Position numbers and translations under genes: made by a program. From contig NC_088655.1 in assembly GCF_964019385.1 (NCBI RefSeq), positions 24,550,109-24,614,108 of the forward strand: DNA of 64,000 nt, read 5' to 3'. This stretch comes from Sycon ciliatum (taxonomy: Eukaryota; Porifera; Calcarea; Leucosolenida; Sycettidae). The notes under the pieces are model-generated. The model was not told where the DNA came from and searched no databases. It worked only from the letters and a program-made list of their open reading frames with translations. Below, one piece after another: positions 32,134 through 44,534 of this stretch (the stretch's first letter is position 1; every line of letters starts with the position of its first letter).

Positions 32134-32573
32134 GGCCTCGGTCACACTACGGCAGTTTGAAGCTGGACGCAGCGTCAAGCCGCAGCACTTGACGGAGACG
32201 CGGGGTCACACAGTGTTTTGTTTTTTTTGCAGCTCATGACTGCCGCGGCTTGACGCATTTGTCTACGTCACAAAACCACCAGGAAAACTCAATGACGACA
32301 CGGATTCCCACGGAAACCGGCCTTTTGCTTATTATACAAAACAATTGTCGGACAAAGTTTTCGAATTTTTCATTGATTTTTGATTACAAGAAGACGAAAG
32401 GTACTACATGTAGGTCCACGCGTGCACGATCGTTGTTGTTTCTTTCCGAATTTGAAGCCATTTTCAGTGGTAGTGTCATGGATCAGGCAAGAAAAGTCCG
32501 CATCGCAGCTGTGTTTCTCCTGACTTCGTCATACTGGTTGTCCTTTTTGGGGCTCTTGACGACAACACAACAC

Positions 32574-32717
32574 TCACAAGTCAACAGGCTCCAGTTGGCC
32601 GATGACCCACTCAAACAACTGGTCCTTTCTCGACATCATTTTCTTCTCAGAAAACGCCTCGCTCTTCCGCCAGGTTCGGAGCAGAGCAGCCTCGGCCTCG
32701 TAGGTCCACGGACTCAT
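32574..32717 (-). CDS. Possible SANT/Myb-like DNA-binding exon in F5
   Basis: Minus-strand frame of 47 codons starting MSPWTYEAEAALLRTWRKSE and ending at a TGA that overlaps a strong splice donor (GACTT/GTGAGTG, intron start near 32578). W-x3-E-x-E at the start, a second Trp 12 residues later and a charged helix followed by LFEWV fit a SANT/Myb/MADF-like fold. PIF/Harbinger elements typically encode a Myb-like second protein, so this may be its first exon; no transposase was found nearby. The assignment is by eye and tentative. Confidence 0.4.
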   Translation of the reverse strand: MSPWTYEAEAALLRTWRKSEAFSEKKMMSRKDQLFEWVIGQLEPVDL

Positions 32718-32900
32718 CTCGAACAAAAAGAGGGAACAAAACAAACCTTGAACAGACGAATGTCGAATAACTGCTCAACTCAAGCAAAGACAAATGTCTT
32801 GAAACTAATTTTACTTGAAAGACACTGTTTTTCCGCCAAGCGTCACTCCCACCAGCGGCAACGCAGCCGATTTCCCCACGTCAGACGCAGCAGCGTCTGA

Positions 32901-33324
32901 AGCGGGATTCACAGAAGCTTTTTTGCAATGCGACACGCGATGCGAAGCGATCTGCGATGGATGCGTGCGATGCGAACTCGCGAAATACCATTCACAGAAG
33001 AAGTCAACGATGCGACAAAGTTTTGCTGATTTGGGTACGTCACCATGATATTCGCGCGGTTTGACACAACTTGTAAAAATTTCAAGGCAACTCTTGCACC
33101 TTTGTACAACTTTGCTGTAGAAAAGGTCAAAATCGTACACCAAATCGCTTGTCGCATCGCATCGCATCGCAAAAGTTGAGCCAAGCTCAACTTCTGCGAT
33201 GGCCTGCGATGGCCCTGTTGCGGCAGTTGCGTGGGGTCCGCGATGGTTGCGATTTGGGGATTTCCCGGTTTCGCGGCTGTCGCATCGCGTGTCGCATCGC
33301 AAAAAAGCTTCTGTGAATCCCGCT
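32901..33324 (-). mobile_element. F1 copy inside F5
   Basis: Same ends and TCGCATCGC-rich interior as the copy at 31704-32133, in inverted orientation. It interrupts F5 at CAGCGTCTGA/TAACGCTC. Confidence 0.8.
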
Positions 33325-33421
33325 TAACGCTCAAACTTCCCGCGTTGCGTCAGTTGCCATGGAAAAGCTCATGATTCTGACGCTGACGCAGCATTTTTGC
33401 CGTAGTGTGACCGAGGCCTAA

Positions 33422-33835
33422 AGCGGGATTCACAGAAGCTTTTTTGCGATGCGACACGCGATGCGACGCGATCTGCGATGGATGCGTGCGATGCGAACTC
33501 GCGAAATACCATTCACAGAAGAAGTCAGCGATGCGACAAAGTTTTACTGATTTGGGTACGTCACCATGATATTCGCGCGGTTTGACACAACTTGTAAAAA
33601 TTTATAAGCAACTCTTGCACCTTTGTACAACTTTGCTGTAGAAAAGGTCAAAATCGTACACCAAATCGCTTGTCGCATCGCATCGCATCGCAAAAGTTGA
33701 GCCAAGCTCAACTTCTGCGATGGCCCAGTTGCGGCAGTTGCGTGGGCCGCGACATGGCTGCGATTTGGGGTTTTCCCGGTTTCGCGCCTGTCGCATCGCG
33801 TGTCGCATCACAAAAAAGCTTCTGTGAATCCCGCT
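33422..33835 (-). mobile_element. F1 copy
   Basis: Abuts F5 on the left (CCTAA) and F2 on the right (TTA). Slightly shorter than the other copies in the GATGGCC segment. Confidence 0.8.
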
Positions 33836-33838
33836 TTA

Positions 33839-34200
33839 GGCCGATTCACAATACAACTTTCTGCGACGCGACACGCGATTTGCGACAGTTGCGACAAGAA
33901 ACTGCCTGTCGCGAGCTGTCGCAAGCTGTCGCAAGCTGTCGCAATGCACCTGTCGCAGAAGTTGAAGAAAGTTCAACTTTTGCGACATGCGACACGCGAC
34001 ATACACAAATGGAGTACAGTTTCGACCCTGGGTGCACGTGCAGTGTACGTGCAGTGCACGTGCATAGTACATGTACTACTTGTGCATGAGGATGTGTCGC
34101 AAACATGAAGAATATTGTGAACCGTGTGTCGCTGTCGCAGCTCGTCGCATGCGTCGCAAGTCGCATGTCGCGTCGCAGAAAGTTGTATTGTGAATCGGCC
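33839..34200. mobile_element. F2 copy
   Basis: Ends GGCCGATTCACAATACAAC and the mirror ending GTGAATCGGCC. The interior repeats TTGCGACA/TGTCGCAA words plus a TGCACGTGCA palindromic centre. Its right end merges with the GGCC of the adjacent F4 copy. Confidence 0.75.
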
Positions 34201-34289
34201 TGGTCAGACTGCGGCAGACTGCGGCAAATTTTGGTTGCCTGACGAAAACAGAACAGAGTCCAGAATTTGAATCGCGATCACACTACACA

Positions 34290-37010
34290 TTATAGCAATA
34301 AAAACTGCTTTATGGCAGTTTTCTAAAAAAAGTTATTGTGTTCTAGTCCATGGACCCCGTCTAAAAAGTAAGAAATTAACGAAATGTGATAGCTGAAAAT
34401 TAAAATTTCACACAAAACCTCACAATAATCACAACACTTGAAATGCTGCTTTCAACACTAAACTTGTACTGCACCAACAATTGGCAACATGCATGCATAG
34501 GAAAGAGGATCACGAGGGGAAAAGGTCTTCTGCATGTAGCTTTTCATTCTGTGTGCGATTATTGTGAGGTTTTGTGTGAAATTTTAATTTTCAGCTATCA
34601 CATTTCGTTAATTTCTTACTTTTTAGACGGGGTCCATGGACTAGAACACAATAACTTTTTTTAGAAAACTGCCATAAAGCAGTTTTTATTGCTATAATTT
34701 CTTTGTTTTTTCTGTCACCAATCAATGGAATGCCCTACATGTATATCAATATGTAAATGATGGCCTTCACATCATATCAATACCATAATATATATACGCA
34801 TTGATGTGCAAGCCTTTTCTTGCAGAAAATGGCACTAGCATAATGCATGTTCTTCTGCGGGGAAACATGTGAGCAGTGGTGGTGATACTTTTTTTATACG
34901 GAGGTCATTCTGTGCATGTTGCTGTTACCGAATTTCATGACTCTGTCATAAAATTGTCTTGCCTTTCAGATTTCTCCACCCTCAATCAGATTTATTTGAG
35001 AAATGTAGCCATGCGCCAGGTGCGTGTCACAGATGTTTTTGTTGATTCTGTGTTTATAATGGTTTATAGTCATGGGTTATCGTGATAAGGTCATCCAGCA
35101 TCATATTGAAACTGAAATCGTAATCCTGTTGATGTCGATACAACTTTTGGAAGTAGTTCAATGACTTCAAACTGTTAGTCCACGATTGTCTAAAACAACA
35201 CAGCAAAGGAGGAACAATAAACATGTATTAAAATGTAAACGAATACATTGCTGAGTCCAAAACCTCGTTCCAACAACTACACTGATCCTGAGGAGAAAAG
35301 GGGCAAGGCTATGGTTGGAGGTACTGAGAGATAAACAAGGCACTCCACAATAATAAAATCTTACACATCTTTTGGTGAGTATGAATGATATCCAGTCGAA
35401 CCTCTTAAAGAAGAACACCAAGGGACCGATGGTATTTATTCTGTGAGCTTAACCTATTTTATAACCAGAGAATACAATTATATCTCCAATAGACATACAA
35501 ATAGATTTCTTCTACAGCGAAAGATTCTAAGCCACACCGACTCATTGACTCGTCTCGTATGAAACAATTGAGTCACTAGAGAGATTCTGCAAAACGAAAA
35601 TGCGTACAAACTTTCGCTCTACATCATGAAGTGCGAAACTTCGGACCTTTGGACGCGAAACTTGCAGGGAACGCGAAATGAACTGTCGTAGGAAATTTCG
35701 TGAGATCGGGTCATGGCGTACGTGCACTTGGCCCGCGCAAACTACGAAAATGTGCAGAACGCAAAGTTCGTGCAAGAATTCGCACACACTTTCGCAAGGA
35801 CTGTCGCGAAACGTCGTTCGAATTTTCGTTTTGCAGAACCTCTCTACTGAACCCTTCTACATGACGGCAACTGAAACAGCAACAGAGAAAGTACGACACA
35901 TGTACTCCACATTCTTACAGGTACTACAAACAGATTGCAGATCGTAATTCTTGCTTTGGCGGCACGAAACTTTATTTGGGGCAGTGCAATCTCGGCGGTA
36001 TTCACAAATCAAACAGCCCAGACTTGAGTAAGCAAATCCAATCATACAAGTACGAGATTTTCACGAGACGAGACTGCACCCATTGGCTTGTTTCGTATGA
36101 AACAAACAAGTTACTGAACCTCTCCACAATAGAGATTTCCCCTGATATGCGAATTTATTTTGCAAACTCGGTCAATTGGTACTTGAACCTTTCCCTCCAG
36201 ATTGGGAACTGCCAACGATAGTATGCCACTGACCAGTGCCTTACTTGTAACGTACCAATGTACAATGAATATGAGTATTTCGACAACACATCTAACATAA
36301 GCCTTACCGTCAAGAAGTTGAACTCGCGTTCTTCGCACACTGTAGACAAGGGCAAAGAGATAAAAATGGATCTAAATCCGAATAAAATCAGCACACGTTT
36401 CCGTAAATGAAAGGTGAACATAAGCAAATGAATCGAAGGAAACCGGTCAACTTAGAGATCACCTGTCATCGAGTATTCCGTAAAAGGAGGCCTCGCAGCT
36501 CGGCAGCAGAAGAGCAAAATTTAGAAAAGAGATCCTGTCAACTTTTCCATTATTTATTGCATTCCGCCCCAAAATCAGCACACTTTTCCTGAATGAAAGA
36601 GTCAACACAAGCAAATGAATCAAAGGCAACTGGTCAACCCACCTGTCATTGGGTAATATTCCGCGAAAGGAGGTCTCAGCAGCGCCGAAAAGTAATAAGC
36701 CAGGCCATGAGACGAAGTATCCGAAACAGCTCATGCAAAAAGCAGTTCCAAAGAAGGAAGTTCCTCGCGCATGCACATCCGAACACGGATCCGCGGACTG
36801 CATGCACTGAACACAATGTCTGCCGTGCACGTGCACAGCACACGGCAACCACGCGTTGGTAGATCTAATACCGAGCACCTTACGTAGAGACTTACGTAGC
36901 CTAAGTGAAATACCGAGCACCTTACGTAGAAACTTACGTAGCATAGCGATGTCGTTTTTTCTGCCATGTGAACACAATAATAGAAAAGCTGACAGGATCG
37001 CTTTTCTAAA
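34290..37010 (-). mobile_element. AT-element copy B, complete (2721 bp)
   Basis: The clearest copy. On the plus strand it begins TTATAGCAATAAAAACTGC and ends GGATCGCTTTTCTAAA, inserted precisely between A and T of an F4 element. There is no terminal inverted repeat. One end has a hairpin (AAAACTGC/GCAGTTTT) about 11 bases from the edge, embedded in a ~410 bp foldback. The other end has GAAAAGC/GCTTTTC. It contains the GAGAGGTTCTGC MITE at 35579-35844. No long protein frame. Confidence 0.85.
35579..35844. mobile_element. Internal MITE of the AT-element (GAGAGGTTCTGC ends)
   Basis: Flanked by TA, with inverted ends GAGAGATTCTGCAAAACG and CGTTTTGCAGAACCTCTC. The interior repeats TTTCGC.AA and AACTTTCG words. 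It is present at the same place in copies C (38263-38540), D (40625-40882), E (51295-51560) and G (57528-57793), and absent in A and F. Confidence 0.85.
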
Positions 37011-38799
37011 TGTGGGGAGAGTGAAAATTCAAATTTCATTTCGAGCGTCAAGTGGTAATCTCCACGAACGACGTCAAATTCCTTCACCTTGGGGATCGCC
37101 ACCACCTTCAGTGCAATCCTTGCAACCATCCATATGAGTTTTGTTGTTGTCCGTGGCCAATTAGCTCCTCGATATCGAGATGAAAAAATCAGTGATTATC
37201 AGCGTCAATGGCGTATCAGCGTCAAATCCTGTTTGGAGCGGAAAAGCTTGGTCCGTTCTTGCTTTTTTTTTGGAGCGTCAACTCTCGCTTTTGCCGCTCT
37301 GGCGGCAAGTTACTATGGAGATTCGGGTTATAATCCTAGGATTATTTCGATTTTGCCGCAGTCTGACCAGGCCCTTAAGCAGTTTTTATTGCTATAATTT
37401 CTTTGGTTTTTTTTCTGTCACCAAAGGAATGCCCTATATCAATATGTAAATGATGGCCTTCACATCATATCAATTATACCGTATTATACGCACTGATGTG
37501 CAAGCCTTTTCTTGCAGAAAATGGCACTACGCGGGGAAACATGTGAGTAGTGGTGGACCGTGGTAATACTTTTTTTTATACGGAGGTCAATCTGTGCATG
37601 TTGCTGTAGCAGAATTTCATGACTCTGTCATAAAATTGTCTTGCCTTTCAGATATTCCAGATTTCCCCACCCTCGATCAAATTTATTTGAGAAACGTAAC
37701 CAGGTGCGTGTCGCAGATGTTTTTGTTGATTCTGTGTTTATAATGGTTTATAATCATGGGTTATCGTGATAAGGTCATCCTGCATCATATTGCACTGAAA
37801 TCGTAATCCTGTTGATGTCGATACAACTTTTGGAAGTAGTTCAATGACTTCAAACTGGTAGTCCACGATTTTCTAAAACAGCACAGCAAAGGAGGAACAA
37901 TAAACATGTTTTAAAATGTAAACAAATACATTGCTGAGTCCGACACCTCGTTCCAACAACTACACTGATCCTGAGGATAAAAGGGGCAAGGCTATGGTTG
38001 GAGGTACTGAGAGATAAACAAGGCACTCCATAATAATATAATCTTTCACATCTTTTGGTGAGTATGAATGATCTCCAGTCGAACCTCTTTAGGACGAACA
38101 CCAAGGGACCGATGGTATTTATTCTGTGAGTTTGTCTTAACCTATTTTATAACCAGTGAATACAATTATTTCTCCAATAGACATACGAATAGATTTCTTC
38201 TTCAGCGAAAGATTCTAAACCACACTCATTGACTCGTCTCGTTTGAAACAAATGAGTCACTAGAGAGGTTCTGCGAAACGAAAATGCGTACAAACTTTCG
38301 TTCAACGTCATGAAGTGCAAAACTTCGCACGAACTTTCGCAACTTTGGACGCGAAACTTGCAGGGAATGCGAAATGAACTGTCGTAGGACATTTCGTGAG
38401 ATCGGGTCATGGCGTACATGCACTTGGCCCGCGCAAACTACGAAAATGTGCAGAACGCAAAGTTCGTGGAAAAATTCGTACACACTTTCGCAAGGACTGT
38501 CGCGAAACTTCGAGCGAATTTTCGTTTTGCAGAACCTCTCTACTGAACGTTTCTTTAGCAACATGACGGCAACTGAAACAGCAACAGAGAAAGTACGATA
38601 CATGTACAGCACATTCTTGCAGGTACTACAAACAGATTGCAGATCGTAATTCTTGCTTTGGCGGCACGAAACTTTATTTGGGGCAGTGCAATCTCGGCGG
38701 TACTCACAAATAATAAATCAAACAGCCCAGACTCGGGTAAACAAATCCAATCATACAAGTACGAGATCTTCACGAGACGAGACTGCACCCATTGGCTTG

Positions 38800-39017
38800 T
38801 TTCGTATTAGGCCTTGGCGGATAATGCTCGAATAGGTGGCAGATTCTGCTTTTTTTGCACCGAAATTGGCAGAACCATACAAACCTTTTGGCGGGCAATT
38901 CCTCGAATTCTGCTCCATTTCTTTATCCACATACCAAACATGCATGAAACTTACCAGAAAAAGTACCGAATTCTGCCATTTTTCTGCCGGCATTATCCAC
39001 CAAGGCCTATTTCGTAT
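38800..39017. mobile_element. hAT-like MITE in AT-element C (8-bp TSD)
   Basis: The 202-bp element 38808-39009 has ends TAGGCCTTGGCGGATAATGC and the mirror GCATTATCCACCAAGGCCTA. The target duplication TTTCGTAT lies on both sides and the empty site is visible in the other copies. Inner AATTCTGC and GCAGAATT words pair. Confidence 0.9.
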
Positions 39018-39223
39018 GAAGCAAACAAGTTTACTGAACCTCTCCACAATGGAGATTTTCCCTGATATGCGAATTTATTTTGCAAACTCGGTCAATGGGT
39101 CCTTGAACCTTTCCCTCCAGATTGGGAACTGCCAACGATAGTATGCCACTGACCAGTGCCTTACTTGTAACGTACCAATGTACAATGAATATGAGTATTT
39201 CGACAACACATCTAACATAAGCC

Positions 39224-39326
39224 TGAAGCTGTGTTCACAACTGGCGCGTGGACGCGGTACGCTTGCGGTTCATTCGCGCCCATACGCGCGCTCAAGCTTT
39301 CACAAAAAACAGCAATCCGAGTCGTA
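39224..39326. other. Target sequence of AT-element D, unassigned
   Basis: About 100 bases (GAAGCTGTGTTCACAACTGGC...) that continue at 49846-50008 after copy D. GC-rich with CGCG words and a TTCACA phrase like the Harbinger-type ends; possibly a broken MITE. Confidence 0.4.
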
Positions 39327-41798
39327 TTATAGCAATAAAAACTGCTTTATGGCAGTTTTCTAAAAAAAGTTATTGAGTTCTAGTCTATGGACCCCGTCTA
39401 AAAAGTAAGAAAGTAACGAAATGTGATAGCTGAAAATTAAAATTTCACACAAAACCTCACAATAATCACAACACTTGAAATGCTGCTTTCAACACTAAAC
39501 TTGTGCGGCACCAACAATCAAAGTGGCAACAATACATGCATGCATAGGAAAGAGGATCACGAGGGGAAAAGGTCTTCTGCATGTAGCTTTTCATTCTGTG
39601 TGTGATTATTGTGAGGTTTTGTGTGAAATTTTAATTTTCAGCTATCACATTTCGTTAATTTCTTACTTTTTAGACGGGGTCCATAGACTAGAACTCAATA
39701 ACTTTTTTTAGAAAACTGCCATAAAGCAGTTTTTATTGCTATAATTTCTTTTGTTTTTTCTGTCACCAATCAATGGAATGCCCTATATCAATATGTAAAT
39801 GATGGCCTTCACATCATATCAATACCATAATTATTATACGCATTGACATGCAAGCCTTTTCTTGCAGAAAATGGCACTAGCATAATGCATGTTCTTCTGC
39901 GGGGAAACATGTGAGCAGTGGCGGTGATACTTTTTTTATACGGAGGTCATTCTGTGCATGTTGCTGTTGCAGAATTTCATGACTGTCATAAAATTGTCTT
40001 GCCTTTCAGATATTTCAGATTTCTCCACCCTCAATCAGATTTATTTGAGAAATGTAGCCATGCGCCAGGTGCGTGTCGCAGATGTTTTTGTTGATTCTGT
40101 TTTTATAATGGTTTATAGTCATCGGTTATCGTGATAAGGTCATCCAGCATAATATTGAAACTGAAATCGTAATCCTGTTGATGTCGATACAACTTTTGGA
40201 AGTAGTTCAATGACTTCAAACTGTTAGTCCACGATTGTCTAAAACAACACAGCAAAGGAGGAACAATAAACATGTATTAAAATGTAAACGAATACATTGC
40301 TGAGTCCAAAACCTCATTCCAACAACTACACTGATCCTGAGGAGAAAAGGGGCAAGGCTATGATTGGAGGTACTGAGAGATAAACAAGGCACTCCACAAT
40401 AATAAAATCTTACACATCTTTTGGTGAGAATGAATGATATCCAGTCGAACCTCTTTACGAACTCCAAGGGACCGATGGTATTTATTCTGTGAGCTTAACC
40501 TATTTTATAACCAGAGAATACAATTATATCTCCAATAGACATACGAATAGATTTCTTCTACAGCGAAAGATTCTAAGCCACGCCGACTCATTGACTCGTC
40601 TCGTATGAAACAATTGAGTCACTAGAGAGATTCTGCAAAACGAAAATGCGTACAAACTTTCGCTCTACATCATGAAGTGCGAAACTTCGGACCTTTGGAC
40701 GCGAAACTTGCAGGGAACGCGAAATGAACTGTCGTAGGAAATTTCGTGAGATCGGGTCATGGCACTTGGCCCGCGCAAACTACGAAAATGTGCAGAACGC
40801 AAAGTTCGTGCAAAAATTCGCACACACTTTCGCAAGGACTGTCGCGAAACTTCGTTCGAATTTTCGTTTTGCAGAACCTCTCTACTGAACCTTTCTTTAG
40901 CAACATGACGGCAACTGAAACAGCAACAGAGAAAGTACGATACATGTACTTCACATTCTTACAGGTACTACAAACAGATTGCAGATCGTAATTCTTGCTT
41001 TGGCGGCACGAAACTTTATTTGGGGCAGTGCAATCTCGGCGGTACTCACAAATCAAACAGCCCAGACTTGACTAAACAAATCCAATCATACAAGTACGAG
41101 ATTTTCACGAGACGAGACTGCACCCATTGGCTTGTTTCGTATGAAACAAACAAGTTACTGAACCTCTCCACAATAGAGATTTCCCCTGATATGCGAATTT
41201 ATTTTGCAAACTCGGTCAATTGGTACTTGAACCTTTCCCTCCAGATTGGGAACTGCCAACGATAGTATGCTACTGACCAGTGCCTTACTTGTAACGTACC
41301 AATGTACAATGAATATGAGTATTTCGACAACACATCTAACATAACCCTTACCGTCAAGAAGTTGAACTCGCGTTCTTCGCACACTGTAGACAAGGGCAAA
41401 GAGATAAAAATGGATCTAAATCCGAATAAAGTCAGCACACGTTTCCGTAAATGAAAGGTGAACATAAGCAAATGAATCGAAGGAAACCGGTCAACTTAGA
41501 GATCACCTGTCATCGAGTATTCCGTAAAAGGAGGCCTCGCAGCTCGGCAGCAGAAAAGCAAAATTTAGAAAAGAGATCCTGTCAACTTTTCCATTATTTA
41601 TTGCATTCCGCCCCAAAATCAGCACACTTTTCCTGAATGAAAGAGTCAACACAAGCAAATGAATCAAAGGCAACTGGTCAACTCACCTGTCATTGAATAA
41701 TATTCCGCGAAAGGAGGTCTCAGCAGCGCCGAAACGAAATAAGCCAGGCCATGAGACGAAATATCCGAAACAGCTCATGCAAGAAGCAGTTCCAAAGA

Positions 41799-42510
41799 GA
41801 GGTATATTATGCTCCGCAGGCCGCGAAAGAGAGCCCGTTACCTGGACCCCTACTCGCGCGGGTAGAGCGAAACTGAGCACCCTGGGATGCGAGCAGCTTT
41901 TTAGTACTCCCGGGTCCAAAATCTCACCACCAGGCCGGGATGATCAAAACGTCTGCCGGGTCTGCAGCCTACAAACGTGGATCTGCCGACACTGTGCTGT
42001 CGACGACATGTCCGGCAAGGCACCTCCTTGCGTGAAAGCAAGGAAAGCTTTTTTTTTAGAAAGGAAGCTTCTTCTCCAAAATTTAAAATTTTTGAAAATT
42101 ATTCCTTCTGAAAATATCATCGCGTTCTTGACCTCGAAGCTGACTGCTGAATGCGATTAGGAAAGAAGATTCCTGAAGATACACCAGACTGATTCTGGCA
42201 AGCCGTCTGTCGTCTAGATATGCAGTTGTTCGTCATGCATGGTCAGCAATCTTCCTCGTTCGTCCTTTCGTTTTCCTGACCACGATGATGACAAGCAGCT
42301 CTCATGCTCAGGTTAGTGCTGTACTTGTATGTCTGGGCACACAACACATCTGAGATTCACCCACTGACGTTATCGAACTGAAGAATGCAGCAAGGGTTCC
42401 TAGGATTCTCTTGCCAATTTCGGAACAAATTTCCTTCACTTTCACCCTCTCAGTCTCTTCCCCATGCCCTCCATGCATGCACAATCGAGTTTGCATTTCA
42501 AATGTTGTTT
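41799..42510. repeat. Left TIR of the 7.8 kb element
   Basis: Mirrors 48885-49592. Contains AACGTGGATCTGCCGACAC, GACCTCGAAGCTGA and TTCTGGCAAGCCGT, which also occur in order in the 16.3 kb element's TIRs. Confidence 0.85.
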
Positions 42511-43433
42511 TTACTTTGGCAGTGCGTTCGATAACGTTAGGACAGTCTAAGTTAGGTGTTCTTCTCTTCAGGCTTATTGGACGTGTACAAATTCTAAAAA
42601 AATAGCTTCCATATGCTAAACGCAGATCCCTGTGAATACGGTTCTGCTGGGCAATGATGTTTACACCAATCTACACTCTATGCTGTCACAGCATCCACAA
42701 CTGATCCTCTCTCTCTGAATTAACTATTTGATAAAGCCAATCTTTAAATCGCTGTTGCATAGGATCTCGGGTGGGAAGAAGCGATGAATCGATACATGGC
42801 ATTGTGAAGAAAAGAAGAACAAATTCACATTGCACGTGAGACTCGGTTAGAAAGACTGAGTTTCTGCATTCATAAGAATGTCACACCCCGGGGATCATGA
42901 TAAAGAAAACATATGTCGTGAAAATGACTGAAAGAACCAAAGAAGTATTTGATCTTCCAGCCAGCTTAGCCTGGTACTACCATACTAGCAGTGCTACCAA
43001 GTACCAGCCCTCCATATTTTCTGTATTTGTACGGAAAATCACTCCTTGTGCGCACTACAGAAATTGAGCAAATGGTATAGAAAATCGGAGAGGATCAATC
43101 AGCTGTGTAGAAGCATTGCAAGTGTAAGCTGAGTGATGAATAGTCTTGTACCAAAGCGAGTGCATGCCGTACCACAACAACATGTACATGTAGCACAAAA
43201 ATAATAATGTCGTGAGTGCAAGTCACACATGTTTTACACTACCAAATGCAGCCACCGACATGCATGTGCGTGTCAAAAAACATTACAGTGCAAGTATGCA
43301 TGCAATGTACACGGCAGTACGCAAAACACTGCAAGATACGGAAAATCAGAAGTCTGAGTACGCAAAACAGACTCAATTGGTGGGCAGCTCTGTACTGGCC
43401 TGTACGGAGGGAGTGAATCTCAATAGAGAGGTT
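42511..43433. other. Interior of the 7.8 kb element, no gene seen
   Basis: AT-leaning sequence with scattered ATGCATGT words and only short frames. Confidence 0.45.
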
Positions 43434-43777
43434 AAGTTTCACGTAAAAGTCTTACGTCCGTGAACTTTTACGTCAAAAAGTGAAAAAACTCACGTAAAAT
43501 TTGACGTGTTTTACGTGAGTTGACTGTCCCGCACGTAAGTTCATGACGTGAGTTTTTGGAAGTTTCGCTTGGTTATTCCGACCGAATTTGTGTGAGTTTC
43601 CGGAATTGTATCGAGTTCGTTGAAAGATTTGATATTTGCGCGAACTAAACCCGAATCCTGCCAGGCAAAATTTCACGTCACGTAGCACGTGTAACTTAAC
43701 CTCTAAAAATTACACGTAACGTGAGATTTGCACCGCGTTTTGAAAAAGGGCAAACAACGTGTAACTTAACCTCTCTA
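43434..43777. mobile_element. TA-flanked MITE with GAGAGGTTAAGTT ends
   Basis: Element 43436-43775 with TA on both sides and ends GAGAGGTTAAGTTTCACG and the mirror ending AACTTAACCTCTC. The interior iterates ACGTGAGTT, ACGTAAAA and TTTTACGT words. An extra inner copy of the right end (TAACTTAACCTCT near 43690) suggests a partial duplication. Confidence 0.75.
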
Positions 43778-44534
43778 GTGTGTGCAATGCACGCACTTTG
43801 GCCGACAGTGAAAACTATGCAAGTCGTGTTGGTTTGCAGGATGAATGTGAGTCCTTTTAGACAAGCGCCTTAGTGGAGTAGCCCACCGAAAGAAGAGTAC
43901 TTGACACCGTGAAGTGGAGTCTGCGCATACAACAGTGAGGGGGTAAAATTAGCTATGACTGATTCTGCATGTGTTCTGCATGTGTGTCACATTACACTAG
44001 CAGATAGGCACACCTGTTGTTCCAAAAAGATGCTTATGTCAGTGTCTGAATATGTCGTGTACCAGGTAATATTGTTGCCAGGATCTCACGGTGAGAGTCA
44101 GACTTGAATATGGTATCAATAGATTATCAATATCATACATCACCATGTACCACCCAAAGTATAATAGCCGAAGGACCCGTTTGTGTGGTGGTGTATGATT
44201 TCGTGAGCAAGATGAAGTGGCTACACATGTGTCTTATATAACACCCTAAGAAAAGATCATCAATTCTGGGGAAAGTGATTCTGGTAGCATGTTGTATCCA
44301 GTGTGGCATGACAAAGACTCCCTCGATTTAGCCTGTGGAGAATCCGTAAATACATAAATACAATACATACAGGCATCGCAACCTTCGGATTATATGCTCT
44401 TTTGCTTGCCTCCTGGAGTGTGGTTGTACCTTGGTTCACTGTATTAGAATAATAGTAGACTTTGTTTTTCGAATTCGTTTCTATAACATTAGGTTTCTTT
44501 CTGTTGCTGCTATGTCTTTTCATGTGTTTTACAG

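Larger units (their letters stand above)
32134..33418. mobile_element. F5 element (GGCCTCGGTCACACTACGG ends), split by F1
   Basis: Ends GGCCTCGGTCACACTACGGC and the mirror ending CCGAGGCC, with TTA and TAA outside. F1 (32901-33324) is inserted in it. Without F1 it is about 860 bp. The ends read like those of F4 (GGGCCTGGTCAGACTGCGGC), so F4 and F5 are probably relatives. The interior has TTGACGC words and the SANT-like frame at 32574-32717. Confidence 0.75.
34198..37374. mobile_element. F4 copy split by AT-element B
   Basis: The left part 34198-34289 ends CACTACACA and the right part 37011-37374 starts TGTGGGGAG. Uninterrupted F4 copies read CACTACACATGTGGGGAG, so the 2.7 kb insertion between is exact. 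Confidence 0.85.
28042..39223 (-). mobile_element. AT-element copy C, split and partial
   Basis: The foldback end is 28042-28433, and the remainder appears to be 37375-39223. Between them lies about 8.9 kb of F4 copies, a 2.4 kb element, F1, F2 and F5 elements and AT-element copy B. The break falls in the foldback at CCATAA/AGCAG, where F4 ends abut both sides. The far end stops at ACATAAGCC without the usual 5' end. Because the two flanking F4 ends are of the same type, a rearrangement is possible. Copy C holds the internal MITE (38263-38540) and a hAT-like insertion (38808-39009). Confidence 0.55.

Noticed and set aside
32250-32900. 216-codon plus-strand frame in F5
   Set aside because: It overlaps the minus-strand SANT-like exon, runs through the start of the inserted F1 and has no domain, so it looks like a shadow frame.
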